From the NCBI GenBank assembly GCA_029721435.1, contig CM056574.1, forward strand, positions 29,745,001-29,809,000: a DNA stretch of 64,000 nt, in the 5' to 3' direction. Position numbers and translations under genes: made by a program. Below are positions 44,338 to 57,900 of this stretch, piece after piece. The DNA comes from Gymnothorax reevesii. Taxonomy: Eukaryota; Chordata; Actinopteri; Anguilliformes; Muraenidae. Numbering within the stretch: position 1 is the stretch's first letter; each line of letters begins with the position of its first letter. The notes beneath the pieces are model-generated. The model worked only from the letters and a program-made list of their open reading frames with translations. It was not told the DNA's origin and ran no database searches.

Positions 44338-44727
44338 GGTCACACTTTATTTGAAGTGTTGCTCATAAAGGCTTTATAGAGCATGTATAATGCCTTCATG
44401 AATGAGAAATAATGTCTTCATAAATCATTCATAAGCAAATGTCATACTTTTGTAACATCCTTATTCAACATGTGATGCCAGATGTGACAATGACAATGTC
44501 ACTTAGCTGACAATGTCACCCTTTATCGCAATTAGCCACTCGCTAAGTGACATCGTCAGTTATATCACATCGGGCATCACATGCTGAAGAAGTTTGTGTT
44601 ATTTCACCCTTTACAAAGCATGAAATTTGCTTATGTATGCTTTGTGAAGACATTATGTCTCACTTATGAAGGCATTATACATGCTCTATAAAGCCTTTAT
44701 GAGCAACACTTCAAATAAAGTGTGACC
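44338..44727. mobile_element. Foldback hAT-type MITE (390 bp) with perfect 8-bp duplication
   Basis: AATTTCTT occurs at 44330-44337 and 44728-44735. The element starts GGTCACACTTTATTTGAAGT and ends in its exact reverse complement. The first 62 bases of the two ends are identical, and inverted similarity continues almost to the centre (GATGTGACAATGACAATGTC on the left answers to the GCTAAGTGACATCG side on the right). So nearly the whole element is one long hairpin. It has no coding capacity. Confidence 0.95.
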
Positions 44728-44735
44728 AATTTCTT

Positions 44736-47700
44736 TTTATTACACAAGTATGATTTTAAGACTGGCAGGGACCTGGTAAATGTGCCTAGCTGTATTCTGG
44801 GTGCCCTTTCCATGAATGTGTAATGGCACCACGGTCCCTGTAATACAGGGAGACACACATATACTCGGCAGCCGGCACAGTCAGGGACTGTGGAAGGGCA
44901 CTGGGAAATCAATACAGCTCTCAGGTCTCATTTAACCATAATGGTGAGGCTCAGAAAAGCTGGATGATGTGTTTTATAAGAGGGTCGAGGGAGAGAAAGA
45001 AGCGAAATGTGGGCAGGTGGACGGAGATGGATTTCAAAACTGTTTTCATGTGCACATGACTTTTACTGAACTCTTTCGTGTCTTTTGATATCCCACCTTG
45101 TTTACTCTGCTGATAATGGCTTTGAACAGACTAGAACCAAAATGAACCAAACAACAACAAACAAAGCAGGCAAAGAGAGAGACAGAGAGGAGACATGTCC
45201 CTTTCCTATGCATTCTTGGTTATAAAAAAAAGTGTTTTTATTAAAGCTTACTGAATGCAGGGATTAGAGTTGAATTGCAATCAGTAAAGACCCTCCCCAT
45301 AATGTAAACTGTCTCTGTTCATTTGGATGGGATAAACTTCCGTTATCATGCATGTGTCATGCCTCTCAGCCCCAGATTTCTATACACCACCCCCAAAGGA
45401 TGAGGCAGATCGGAGAAGGGCATCTTCCCAGTGAAGGTTGCTTCATACTGCCATGTATGGCGCCACTGTGCCACTCTAATGGAGGAGTCTGTTTCATTAG
45501 AAATGGCTGCCGAGCCAGAGGAAGCATTATCACTTCCTTTGAATGCTTTTACATGCTAAATTATGTATCTCGGTGTAATTAGCTGAGTGTGAAATAACAA
45601 GGCACAGCTGCTGTCAGATGTGAACAATGTGCGCGCTGTGATGAGTATGCATTGCACATGCAGTACATGCATGTCATTCTCAGTTAAGCAATACAATGAA
45701 CATTGTGCATGTCCTGTCCATGACTGACATGTGTCAAATATGTATTTTGTATTTAAGTGGCTGTGAAAATTCTTGACGTCCCATTCAAGTTGGTATGTAT
45801 AGCTTGTCCCTCAACACTGTGAGAGTATAGTTTAATGAGCTGAACACTGGATACTTTATCCTCTGCTGAACTCACATCTAGTAACTTCCAACAGGCCATT
45901 TGCAGAGTTGGTTCTTGGCCTCTGGTCCCCCTTCGCTCTGTGGCCTGCTTAAGCAAGACATCTACCAATTACTATTGCAGTGCTGCTTGCGTACCATAGA
46001 AAAGCTAGTTGTAACCCTCATGCAGTCACTGTGGATTTACCAAGAATATCGTCTTATTCTCAAAAATACTAGCCAACCTTGAGACGCCAGAAAAATGGAG
46101 CATTTGTAAACCTTTTCGGGGCAGCAGGGGATCTTTTTGTAATTGTGATGCATAGTAGAGGTAAATGTTTATCTCTTATTGTGAGATTGGAGGGGTTTAC
46201 TCACCTCTCTGTTGTCTTCAGGTGATGGGTCTGTATATGTACTGCCCAATAGTGAGCCAACATAGCAGTGAACAACACCTCTCATCGAACAAAAAAAAAA
46301 AAAAAGACAAATTATTCTATATTCATAACACAGAATTGAGTGGCATTCTAATGTCAATGGCCACTTTTCCAAGATTCATTTAAGAAGATTTAGCGCCAAG
46401 AGTTTCTTTAGATCCTTCTTAAGGCTCCAGTAAGAAGCAAACGTGTTTCCCAGATTCCCTCTTAGCCTAAGATGGCTCCCTCTTAGTTGAACTCCTAAAG
46501 AACGCTCTTAACTGGGAAACACTGCCATCATAATATAAATATCAGGGATCAAATAAGAAATTCAATTATCACTCGTTCTTGGCATAAAGATGTTTATTTC
46601 AATGATTCAATGATCATATATGTATTTTCTTGGTCAATCCTTTAAATGTACAATTTGCACGGTCAAATGACAGTATACAACAGCTTGATTAATCTGCGGA
46701 AAAGGAAACGGCGGATGGTCTTTTTCCATCAATTTTCTTGTTAATTGCTATTTTTATTCCTTGTTTTTTTCTAATTAAAAGCAGGATGAGCTTTCTAATG
46801 CGTGCCATTTAAACGTTTCATCAGATTTAATTGCCAGTTTGGTTGTGTCTTCACAACTGTGTGCGTTGCTTAGTAGAAGTACACTGCACCTTTAAGAGCA
46901 TTATTTATTTATTAATTACCACACTTGTAGCTCTTATTGCGGTAGGTCGATGGAGGACCCTCCAGACTCCCGGGTAATAGTCTAAAGCGCTGACCACATC
47001 ACCGAAGAGCCAGGCTCGTTGGCAAGGTAGCCAGGGCGCATACTTATTAGGAGACACTTCCAGTGACAGGACCCCTCAACTGTCACGTCGGCATCAAACA
47101 TTTCTTTAAGTGGCTGAAATGAATTTTGGCTGACAGAGTTAATAAGGAGGCTGCTGATCACAAAAGCATGACTCTCTCAGATTAGAATGTTGATGAGATT
47201 AACTCTTTATATATGAATACTAGTGCTACAATATTTAAACTGTACTTTAGATCACTTTAAAATTGGAAAGGTAATCGAATGTGATTACATAAGATGACTT
47301 AGATTAAGTAACTGTTCGATTATGTTACCGATTAGAATTCTAATGTGATGATCTGTAATCTGCAATGAAAGTAATTTTGAAAGTAATCGTCTCAAACCTT
47401 ACCGTTATGACATTAGAAAACATGCAATGAAGAGTACTGGAGTAAATGCTTGACTTTTTATTGTGGGCAGTGAATATAATAATAATGATGATAATAATAA
47501 TAATAATCTCCCCTGATTAGGAGTAAACAAATTATCACTGGATTCATGTGCCTTTATGCAAAAAGCTGTACAAAAACAATAGTGCTGCACTGAGCCTTTG
47601 AAATGTGGTAAGGATTGAAATAATGAGGGAAAGAGATTTTTGTACAAACAGCTCAGCCTAGTGATCCTCATTCTCTCTTTATCTTTCTTTTCTCACACTC

Positions 47701-49337
47701 CTCCTCCATTAAAACATGCTGGGCTTTCGATGAGAGGCTTCTGTCCGTGGAGTCAGGAACAGAGGCGGAGGAGTGGGCAGGCAGAGGGGACCAGAGAGCC
47801 ATAGTAAACCTGGCTGTGGTGCTACACCTTCTCTCCCAAATACTACTGAGGCAGCTACATCAATGCTGCCTGTTGGATGGTACAAGCTCCATTGATGCAT
47901 TCCCCAATAGATTAGAATAGAATTGAGCACTGAATATTCATCTGAGAGAAGGTATGACATGCGCATGCAAATGAAGGAGCCTGCTTTCGAGGCTAAAGTT
48001 TTAAATGATCACAAATTTCCGTTAGCAAATTTTCCTTGTTTATGCTACTTAACCTGACGTTTCTAATTATTGTTTTGCAGAATAAAGAAATTCCCTGCGT
48101 TAAAAATATTCAATTAATCTTGAAGTTGAGAAAATTAATAAAATAATTACACTTTGCTTGACGGTGTCAGAGTTTGTTTATTCTTTAATGCAAAACTGTT
48201 TCAAACACAAAATGGTAATCAACAGAGAAATTTCTCCAGAGAACTGTTTAAATTCTTCAAAGCATGAACTATGAGTGTGTGAACGGAGGGTTATATAATC
48301 AACTAAAATCAATTTAATGCACTGCCAGAAACACAATTAAATTTGCAGCCAAGAAATAAATAAATAAAATTTGCTAAGCTTTCAATAATGGTAATCTGCG
48401 TAAATGGTATTGTAGCAACCAGGGAACCAAGAAGAAAGTTGAGAGCAATATCAATTGACCAAAATAAAGTAAATGTTTTGACATGGCATTAGTCTGAGGA
48501 GAAAATAACAGTCCTTGCAGACAATTTGCCTCATGCGAATGGATCATCTGAGCTTCCAGCTGTCATGTTTTTCTGTCTCCATGGAATGAACTGATTTGGG
48601 CAGGTTGAGGTCAGCTGACCGTGTCTATAAAAGAGCTTCTCATGGTAATTACCTTCAGCTGCCTGCCACTGTCAAACACTGTCCCAATTTCCCTGTTCAG
48701 AGGCCTTGGTATCAGGGCATTTTACTTGAGCTGAAACAAATGACTCGATGCCTGAGAGACTACCAACAGTGTAATTCGACAATATTGAGGGCAAGTTCCT
48801 TTTTAATCCAGTTATTTCGGGAAATTGACTAATAAACACTGCAAATTTGGAAAGATAGCCTTAATGTTCCACATAAACATCCTTCAGTAGATTAATTGAA
48901 TCCTAGTTAATTTCCTGAACTGATCAAATGAAATTTGAATCAGCCCCAGCTGTCGTTGCAATGGTGTTAAACGAAGATCCTTCATTTCGTCCTCATGGAC
49001 TCCTTGTCTCATGGTATTTTTCATGCCTCAGAAAATTTTAACTTGAACAACCCCTGTGGTGAGTGCAGACCATGCATATTCATAAATAGACAAGCCCAGA
49101 TTGATTTCAGGTTGTCGCATTAATTAAACGCAGCTCCTCTGCTCAGAATGGGAGGCGGCTTCAGCTGCTCTGCGCTGAACAACAGCAACACAAGTCAAGA
49201 AATCTTTGTATTCACAACTGCCAATAAATGACCCCAGAGAACTACTGGAACATCCCTAATGAAATTATCATTTGTAAGGAGGAAGCGAGGACATGGACAT
49301 GCAGCTAGGAGTGCCTGTTGCCCTCTGTTCTTAACAT
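44736..49337. other. No gene seen in 4.6 kb
   Basis: Unassigned, partly of moderate complexity. An A-run lies at 46290-46304, and an imperfect inverted repeat GTGTTTCCCAG/CTGGGAAACAC near 46444-46526. An (AAT)-like run is at 47476-47507. The stretch 48580-48830 looks non-repetitive and could be conserved non-coding DNA, which cannot be tested here. Confidence 0.4.
47476..47507 (+). repeat. (ATA)n/(ATG) microsatellite
   Basis: About 10 ATA/ATG triplets. Confidence 0.9.
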
Positions 49338-49464
49338 AGTGGGGTAATAAAGGCATAAGAACCTATACTTCCTCCACAGCTGGCATCGTCTCCAGTCAGG
49401 CATGGCTGGGAAAAGTGGGGTAATAAAGTCATCCGGGTCCAGACGTCCTCTACAGCTGAATCCC
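49338..49464 (+). repeat. Tandem duplication, about 77-bp period
   Basis: AGTGGGGTAATAAAG and CCTC(C/T)ACAGCTG recur at 49338-49383 and 49415-49462, with diverged sequence between. Confidence 0.7.
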
Positions 49465-49516
49465 CCCAATTCTACCACTGAGATAAGGGGGCCTGGAACT
49501 GGACACTTCAGCATGG

Positions 49517-49538
49517 GTGTGTGTGTGTGTGTGTGTGT
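49517..49538 (+). repeat. (GT)n microsatellite
   Basis: Eleven GT dinucleotides. Confidence 0.95.
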
Positions 49539-49619
49539 CTTGAGCACATCAAAGGTGGGGAAGGGAGCACACCCTGGCTTGGTTGCTGGAAGGAGTTTCT
49601 CTCACAGTGGGGTGTGACC

Positions 49620-51080
49620 TGTGCTCTCTGCTCAATTAGAGCCATAGTGACCTCATCTGGACCCACTATCATTGCACCCTTTCATTTCCTACTACGACCA
49701 TACAGATTTGGGACATTTCAATTTAACCAAAACCCACTATTACATTTGTTCTAACTGCCCTCATGTCATCACTGGAGTACTGAATTATATCTGTGGTAAT
49801 TGTGATGAGAATTCCATGGGAAATGGTTCTGTTGTGAAGGAATTTCATGACAACTATATCATAATAATTCTCTATGTCATCATGAGTTGAATGAGATGCA
49901 TTGGATATCCAATGTACTTTAAGAAAGCAGAGTTTAAATAACTCGGTGAAACTCTGTCCCTGAAAGTGTTACCTCTCTCCCCAGTAATTGCTTTATTACA
50001 CCCTCCAAGTGGTGAGGCCCAAATTCCAGATTTGGCTAATCCTTCAGGTTAATTTATGGCATTGCCACCTGGATTAAACTTGCGATTTGGCATAAAGGGA
50101 AAGCACGCAAACTCAACGGGGAAGATCGTATCCGATCACTGCCCTGGTGCGTAAGTGTGTGTGTAGTCTACAGGTATGGAAGCTTCGCGATTCTAACTTC
50201 CCGCACGCGTGTTCCGTGTGGAGCCTTTTCACCAGGAATGACTTCACTCTCATTATCTATATTGTTTGCAACTTGTAATTGAATTAAATTTGATTTGTTT
50301 GATTTAAGCTCTTGCCTACCTAATTAATAAATTATTCTTATTTCTTTAAACTTGCGTGGTCTCAGTGACTCTTAACACTTTTATTTCTAGCCACGTTACG
50401 ATGGAGACTTAGGGGTTAAACTCAACCAACTGACTGATCTGCAGCTTTGGGATGAGAATTGGTTTTATTAAGTTGGAGAGCCAATCATGATCTACTTACA
50501 TAAAGGGTTTATGTATCGCTGGTTCTGTGATTTTTTACTTTAATGAAACCCATGGACAAAAATTGGGTTATCTGTTAAAATCGCCTGAAGGAACCCATGG
50601 GCGTGCATAGATCTGGGTTCGCAGTATTTATGCAAAAGATGCGATTGCTGCAAGGTGTAATCATCCCGAGCTCCACGCATGTTTTTGCTACAAGTGGAGT
50701 CAGATTTGAAACTAGAGTAAATACAGTAAGTGTTACGATTCTTTTGCAGTGATCACTGATATGCTTGATGCCTCTTTCTGGTTTAATATTCTAATACTTG
50801 CATTGGATTATTCCGTGATTACAGCATGGACCCGTTTGCAAATGGAGAAAGTTCATTAATATTTTTTTATTTTTGCCTCACAACAGCCTGAGTATATACA
50901 TGAACCTTTGCTCCGAGCTCTTCCGTCGTTGGTTTAGCTGTGTGGGTTTTACAATTAAAGACAGACAGTGAAACTTCTTGACCACACTTCAAGAGGGGGC
51001 CACTGGCACTTTTGAGTCATTTCCAAAGGGCAGTTATAATCTGTAGTTTATCAGTCTTATTCCAATTTGTCTCAAAGCTT

Positions 51081-51081
<1 letters not shown>
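49620..51081. other. No gene seen; possible LTR fragment at 50200-50400
   Basis: The segment near 50320-50375 has AATTAATAAA followed by AAACTTGCGTGGTCTCAGTG, reminiscent of the R-U5 part of an LTR. Neither a start nor a second copy was found, so I do not call it firmly. Confidence 0.3.

Positions 51082-51119
<38 letters not shown>
51082..51119 (+). repeat. (AAT)n microsatellite
   Basis: About 12 uninterrupted AAT triplets, 57 bp before the minisatellite arrays. Confidence 0.97.
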
Positions 51120-51175
51120 GTCATATTAATATTATTGTCATTAATTAAACCAAATCTTGTGGGCATAGGTGGCTC

Positions 51176-51350
51176 TAGGACTCTTCATTCCCAGAATTTT
51201 AGTCCCTGGACTTTTCATCCCCATAGACTTTTCGTCCCCGGACTCTTTGTCCCGGAGGACTTTTCGTCACCAGACTTTTTGTCCCCAGACTTTTCATACC
51301 CATGAACTTTTTCGTCTCCGGACTCTTTGTCCCTGAATGGTTCATCCCCA
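51176..51350 (+). repeat. Minisatellite, GGACTTTTCGTCCCC unit, about 11 copies
   Basis: Units begin near 51179, 51194, 51209, 51226, 51241, 51258, 51273, 51288, 51304, 51321 and 51335, so the period is 14-17 bp. The consensus is GGACTTTTCGTCCCCA. The array can be read as a repetitive Ser/Pro/Asp/Phe peptide in one frame, but period changes break any frame. It faces a reverse-oriented array at 51488-51582. Confidence 0.9.
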
Positions 51351-51487
51351 GTAATGCTTTGCCCTCTTCCAGCATTATAACACTATATCTATTCTTATCC
51401 CTAACCCTTATATCATGGTGATCTGCCTGTTTTCTGTTTGTCTATCCATCTATCAACAATGGTGGCACTTTTTTTAATCATTAAAGG

Positions 51488-51582
51488 AAGAAAAATCCAG
51501 GGGACAAAAAATCCTCAGGGTCGACGAGTCTGAGGACGAAAAGTCAGGGGGCGAAAAATTTGGGGATGAAAATCCGGGGATA
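51488..51582 (-). repeat. Second minisatellite array in inverted orientation
   Basis: Units such as GACGAAAAGTCAGGGG and GGGGACAAAAAATCC (about six) are the reverse complement of the 51176-51350 unit. The unique spacer 51351-51487 lies between. The pair forms a long interrupted inverted repeat. Confidence 0.9.
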
Positions 51583-53663
51583 AATTATTCTGCAACCGGC
51601 ATGGCTCACAGGGTTGGGTGGTGGTCGGTTGCTTGACTCTTAACTGTAGAGTTGCTGGGATTTAAACTTGTATTAGGAGGGATGGAATTTGAAACAACAT
51701 TCAAGCATGGTCCTCTATCAGTATTCCAATCCATTCCTCTTATGAAAAACCGTTTATAGCCACTGCTCCTCCCTCCAGCCCTCTAATGAGATCACCTTAC
51801 TGTGTGCTGGTCTGCACTCACCACATCAAAGATAATCTCATTTATAGGTCAGCCCCACAGGGGCGCAGAACAGACACCTTATGTGTGGTTTCATCCGTTT
51901 ACATCCTCCCAGCTGGAGGAGAAAGCAGTGATCTGATGAGATCTGACAGGACATGGCCACCGCCTCCCAATGGCAATTTGCAGACAACAAAAAACAAGAG
52001 TCATCAGAAGATGACAAATCCCCCTGCCCCTGTAATCTAATCTCAGAAATCCTGATATATCAATGGGGACCAGTCTAGAACCTGATTAATAAGCACATTA
52101 GGTTTTGTTAAGACTTATTTAGCAGTATTCAAATTCTGATCTGGAAACAAAATGATTACAGATGGACGAACAGACAGACGCATGGCCAGACGCACGGCTG
52201 CACCGACATGCTGATGACTGTACCCCCCGGCATAATAAAAACAGCTGTCTGCTTAGAACCAACTCCTACAGACCAGACTCAAATCTTCTCTCCTGTGGTC
52301 GGCATTTTGAAAGTATCGCACTGCATCGTATTGACTGAATAAAATTCTGATCTGATCTAAAAATTGGGTCCAATTTGCATATCCAAAGATTTCTGATCCT
52401 AAAGATTTGGATTCAGATTTGACTATCCAATTCTAACTTCAATCTGGGCAAATTGCAGCAGTTGCGTATTTCAAAAGTGAAGGCAGTGATCTGGTTCAAT
52501 TTGATTACAAAATTTGGGATCATTTTAATTCCACCTGAAATGGATTAACAAATAGCCTTGGGTTCACTTCTCCTAGATATTTCTGCCCAAGATGTCCATT
52601 ACATTTAATTCTAAATTGAATGTGCCCCCCAAAAGTGAACGTCTTTTAATTGTAACAAAGACAGGTAATTGAAGATATGTGATGCATTGCAAAATATCGT
52701 TTGTCTACACTTCTACAAAACACCTGGAAAAACTGAGGTAAATACAAGTGAAACATACAGACAAAGCATTTCTCAAAATCTCCCTAGAAGAGCTGAGCAA
52801 TAATCTTTATTTTTCTAATTAAATTGATAAACTGCGTGCAGTTGTATTTTTCCTGTTAAACTTCAAACATGTAAGTAATGGAGGGGTGAAAAGTAAGGGT
52901 GTGCATTCCATTTACCCTGGTGGCAGAAAAAAAAAGATAAACTGATTATTACAGCTGGTAACTGCCAACGGTGTTAAGAGAGAAAAGAGCTTAAGAACTT
53001 TGATCAAATCATAATGTGTTCCAATAGAATGTAATTGCTATTGTGGCACCATGGGCTCTTTTTGGCAATAAAATTAGGCGCAGGATTGTAATTGTATTAG
53101 CTTTTGTTATTACCTTTAGAGTTGTAAAAATGCTTATTTTACTATTAAGACTATATGAAACTAAAATGAAGTAGCTCTAAAGTGATAGTTTATTTTTTCA
53201 TTATTGTCCCAGTCTGAGTAGAACACCATCAGAAGAACAGCAAGTGAGAAAGCCATTATTCAGCCAAGACTGTCCTTTAACTGTTCCACTGCAGTAAAAT
53301 CATCTGGCACCTGGATGGAAGTGTAACACAGTTCATGGAGGGTAAATTTTGATTTAGTGCTTTTTACTTTACTTTAAAAATTGACGTGCTGGAGGCCTTG
53401 GGGTATCAATCCAAGAATTATCACCCAAGTATTGGCTGTATGCTTCCAAATTCATAATTGTAAATACAACTTGTGGCATCATTTCTGCATAGTATTGGAG
53501 GGTGATGAGGGATTCCACTCAGGATTACCAGAAATATTTATCAAAACTATTGCCTATACACGTTGTACTACTAGTACTAGTTAATGCTTAGTTACCCCTG
53601 TCGTACGCTCCGTTTCGAAAGCCAAAATTGGCCATTCATTGCTGATTGTGGAACTTCTCAGTA
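51583..53663. other. No gene seen
   Basis: Unassigned A/T-rich DNA with short frames only. Confidence 0.4.
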
Positions 53664-53771
53664 GCTGCTTTCACACCGGGCGCAAAATGATTTTTTCGCA
53701 GGACAGACTACATTCAAAGCCAATGCAAAGACACTAATACACGCGTTTCGCGTCCAGTGTGAAAGTGGCTT
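53664..53771. mobile_element. Short inverted-repeat element (MITE-like)
   Basis: The arm GCTGCTTTCACACCGGGCGC (53664-53683) pairs with GCGTCCAGTGTGAAAGTGGC (53750-53769) with four mismatches. TTTCACAC...GTGTGAAA ends with an internal CGCGTTTCGCG are a pattern I associate with fish MITEs. No clear target duplication. Confidence 0.45.
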
Positions 53772-54597
53772 AAAATTTCAGGTTTAAACACAAGGTGATG
53801 TGATGATCACGATTGACAATTAAAGGGACTATGACAGCCATGGCGCATGTGCGTGACGAAGTGAAAAAATTTAAAACGTTTGGCTAACTATTTCAAGTTC
53901 ATTGAAAGACTTACAGCTTATATCTATCTGTTTGTCGTGTTCATCCTTGAGATATTGAAATTTTTACAAAAAAATATGGACTCTACTAAGCTTAGTCTCT
54001 TTAATCCTGTTGATTGTAGGAAGTTTTTGAACCGTCCAAAACTTTTCCACTATCAACACGATTGCCATGACTGACCTCAAGATCTGGTAAGATCTGATAG
54101 GATCACCACGATTACTCTACGATTAAGACCATGATTTCAATCGTGCCGCAAATTGTGATAATGGAACCCAGCATTAATTGTATTTATGACAATCAGACCA
54201 AAAAAGGGAGAAAAAAGAACAACATATGCAGAAAAAGAAATGGAGCAAAAAGACAGCCTGGTGGCAAAGGATGAACAGCCTCAATAAATGATGGTGGAGC
54301 TATCTGACAACCAAATGATCCATGAACAGTTGTATGCCCCTCCTTTCACCAAAAGTGGTTCCAGAGGTGGAAGCAGGCTTCTGTGGACTCGCTGCTGACT
54401 GGTCTGGAAGCATGCGGTTGGTGAGAGGTCCCACACTCAGACGAGTCCAGCTAGAGGACAAACAAGCCAATAAGGGTTGAGCCACTTGCCTATTTTTATA
54501 CGGAACAGCTCTTTTTTTTTTTGAGAAGAAAATCCCAGGATGACTAATGTGTAAGAGGCAGTGAAGAAGGCAAGATGGACAGCCGCACCAGGCCCGC
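53772..54597. other. No gene seen
   Basis: Unassigned. 54290-54480 may belong to the retrotransposon fragment that follows, but no domain is visible. Confidence 0.35.
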
Positions 54598-54985
54598 ACA
54601 TATGGTGTCTACAAAAACGCCCCAGATTTTCTGAAATGTTCTTGGAAAACCAGGGAGGCGTGGAAAAAGCAAGTTGTCCCCAAAGCCTGGCAAAAAGCTG
54701 GGGGAGAAAGAAAAAAGAAAAAGAAAAGAATTCATTCACCACGAAGCAGTTCGCTATTATTTTGACCATAGAAGGCAAGATTTTCTTCACTATGCTGGCG
54801 AAAAGACTTGCAAAGTATCTGAAACAAAACCATTTCATCGAAACATCTATCCGAAAGGCTGGCATAGCAGGTTTTTCAAGATTCCTTGAACATTCTAGCG
54901 TCATATGGCATCAAATCCAGATGGCTAAAAAAGAAGGAAAGAATCTATCTTGTTGCAGGGGAGAGTTGTCGGCATCCATATAGGC
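54598..54985 (+). pseudogene. Non-LTR retrotransposon reverse transcriptase fragment
   Basis: The frame opens with GVYKNAPDFLK and a W-rich segment ending VVPKAWQKAGG (54605-54710), which resembles the region ahead of reverse transcriptase in some LINEs. After an A/G-rich stretch of changed frame it continues with FTTKQFAIILTIEGKIFFTM and LAKRLAKYL, then KAGIAGFSRFLEHSSVIWHQ and IQMAKKEGKNL (54724-54950). These match RT blocks 1-2 as I recall them; the catalytic LANAYGS-type and YxDD blocks that should follow are absent. The clade is uncertain (it is not the L1-like element at 20-24 kb). It is a 5'-and-3'-truncated, frame-damaged relic. Confidence 0.65.
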
Positions 54986-57900
54986 TTGTACCAGTGGAAA
55001 CTGCTGACCAAATCAATATGAATGACTTTTCAGACGGAAGAACAAACATTATCGCTCTAGCCTGTGATAATAGGGTTACCTTCCGAGATGATTTGTCTTT
55101 GATCATTATTTCGATGCAAACAAACTTATTTTCAGTAAGCCAAGACTTGTGCTCCAGACTACTTGGGAGACGAGATGTAAGAAATTAGAGGCAAATTTGT
55201 GCTGCTTCAGTACATCGTAATTTACACTTTGAAGGCATAATTACTTGGGCTGGAGTGACTGACCATTGAGTTTCATGGCCAAATTTAACACTATAAACAC
55301 AATAAAGCTCTGGACACTATTATTCAGTTGATAAATCATGGCTGATAGTGAACGGCATTGATTCCTAATCAATGCTTCTGTCCGGCCATTAACTGATAGG
55401 TTATCACCAGTGATTGGAATTCTACCATCAACATGTATCTGTGCGTCCAAAATTTGCTATAGTACTGACAGTGCTGCTGATAGCACTATCAGCACTTCTG
55501 TGCAGCCAGAACTGAACGTGCCTCATCCAATGAGGCAAGAGAAACAAAATTCAGATTTTTTTTTAAATTTTAATCCAATGGGTATTCAGCGATAGCGCCT
55601 CTCTGTGTCAGAACCTCTCCCTCTCTCTCGCCTGCTCAAACCTGCACACAATGATTGCTGTTACAGTCTGATAGAGCACATCCATGATGCAGCAAGGTTA
55701 AGCACATACGTAAGTTAACGTAATGCCTTCTGTGAATTTACAGCAGAAATTTTGTGTTCTTGCAGAAGGTTACTGCAAACAAACTGGCCAGCTTTTATGG
55801 AAAGCTGTGCAGGTATGCATAAGATGGCTTCAAAATGAGGGTTTTGTGTATACTTGCTGATGGAAATGGAAGCGCAATACATTTTATAGCATGTTGGGGA
55901 AAAAAAATCATCCAAGGATCTTGATATATCTTTTGCATTAGAGTATGCGGCATACAGTATTCTGCTGCCAATAAACAAATTAAAAGAAGTTGTCTTGCAA
56001 GATGGAAAAAGACGTCCTCTATGGTGGAATGTGTTGGTTCCCGTAAGTTCCGATGACCACAGATTATCTGCCACATAAGTTAGCGACTCTTTATCACGAC
56101 TTGCAGAGCGCTACGGATTCAATTAATGTATGTAGATTTTCGGTATTGCGAGTCTGCATTCTATGTGTTCCTCGAAGGCAATTTGTATTAACAGTCACAG
56201 TTTTGAAGCTACTAACCAGTGGCGGCTGCAGAACAGCAAACAGAGAGCAGAAGACATTCGTAGAAACTGATGATAACTGACATGTTTTTCATGTTCTTGA
56301 TAAACTCGTTTTCCGTCATTATGAATTATTATTGACAACTAAACACACAGCTTCCTTTCCAATGAAATATTAAGGTGAGTAAATACGACATTCAATAAAA
56401 AAATTCATTCACTTGCCTTAATAGGCTAGGCTATCCTTCAACAAAAAACACTATCCTGGATTTTCCACGTAGACTTCAGTCAGGCCACACATTTTTTCGT
56501 CCAAATGAAGCCTTTATATTTCTTGTCTTCACAAAGAAAATTGGCAACACCCGAAAGAGTGAGTTAAAGTATCTTTAATAAAGGCAAATGAAATTGCTGA
56601 AAACCAATCGATACTAATTATCAAATGAAAGGCATGTTTAACGCCCTCCCTGCTTTCTGTCCATCAGCCACCACTGCCATTCACCATGCTGATAAACAGT
56701 TGGAATCAAAGAGGTTTGATGCAAATAAATAGCGCCCAATGGATACAGGTTATGCAAATTGTAATGTCTTGATAAAAGATGAGACCAGAGTCAAGGATTG
56801 CAAAGATCAATTTACTTTGAATCTCACAGCAAGCAAACGGAGTCCACCATGACAAGACTACAAACACTAACCCCCTGGATCTACAGGAAGGCCTATATCT
56901 ATACAGGAAGTGGCAGTAACCCACCCACTGGCTTTAGTGAAGCAGTGAATACGAATTCCTCACATATGGCTGTATTAACCCTCTCCGCAACCCCTCTACC
57001 TGTCCTGTAAAGAAATATTTTTAGAACTGATGGGATTTCTCATCACAGCTGAGTAAAAATAACAATATATTTTATGAGAGAAAATTGTATGTAGTTTCCT
57101 TAAATAATAATGAGTGACCTTCACAGAGATGGGTTACATTACTTGACATGTAGCAACAAAAGGATAATATCCCAAATAGCAGCGCATTGCAAAATCATTC
57201 GAACTATAGAATGCAGGGATTGGATTTTATTCAAGTGCAAAAACACATAGAGGCTAGTGGGAGACATGTTACTCAGCCCAGTGGACTGAAAGTAAGGTGT
57301 AAAAAAAAAACAACGCGGCATGGTGCCCATCTTCCTCACTGCTGTTGTTTGAATGATTTTTCAGTGCGGGAGGCAGTATAGACTATGAGTGTGTGAATGA
57401 TAGATGAGAGGTGCCTGGCCTCATGCCCGTGCAAGCAAACTGAACCAGCAGATATCTGACTGAATGCCGGAGCATGCTGAACTGATCAAAAGATGGCCAA
57501 AAATGGCACGTCTCAATCAGTATATAGTTGCTCAGGAACTGTGAGATGTTGAATGGAGAGGTTTACAGCACAAATAGACTGAGGGTGAGGGTTACAGCAC
57601 AGATAGAGACGGGAAAAGGTTGTACACAATGAAAAGAATGGACAGTGACACCACACTGGAAAACAGGAATGTAAGAAAGATGTAAATAATCAAACCATAT
57701 CAATGTGTGCTTTAAATATCTGTACAGAGCAAGAAATGGATGCAAGTGATGTCCACATTAGTTATCAGGGAGGATATTTCTCATTATGGAACATGATACA
57801 AGCAAATGGAACTGGAAACTCATTAAAGTGGATTCAAAAGGCAAACCAAAAGTGAGCAAGGGAATCAATTATGGAGGACATGAAGCTTCAGAGGCAGGAG

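Noticed and set aside
54437..54904. 155-codon ORF on -
   Set aside because: It is antisense to the LINE RT fragment, whose + frame shows the expected RT blocks.
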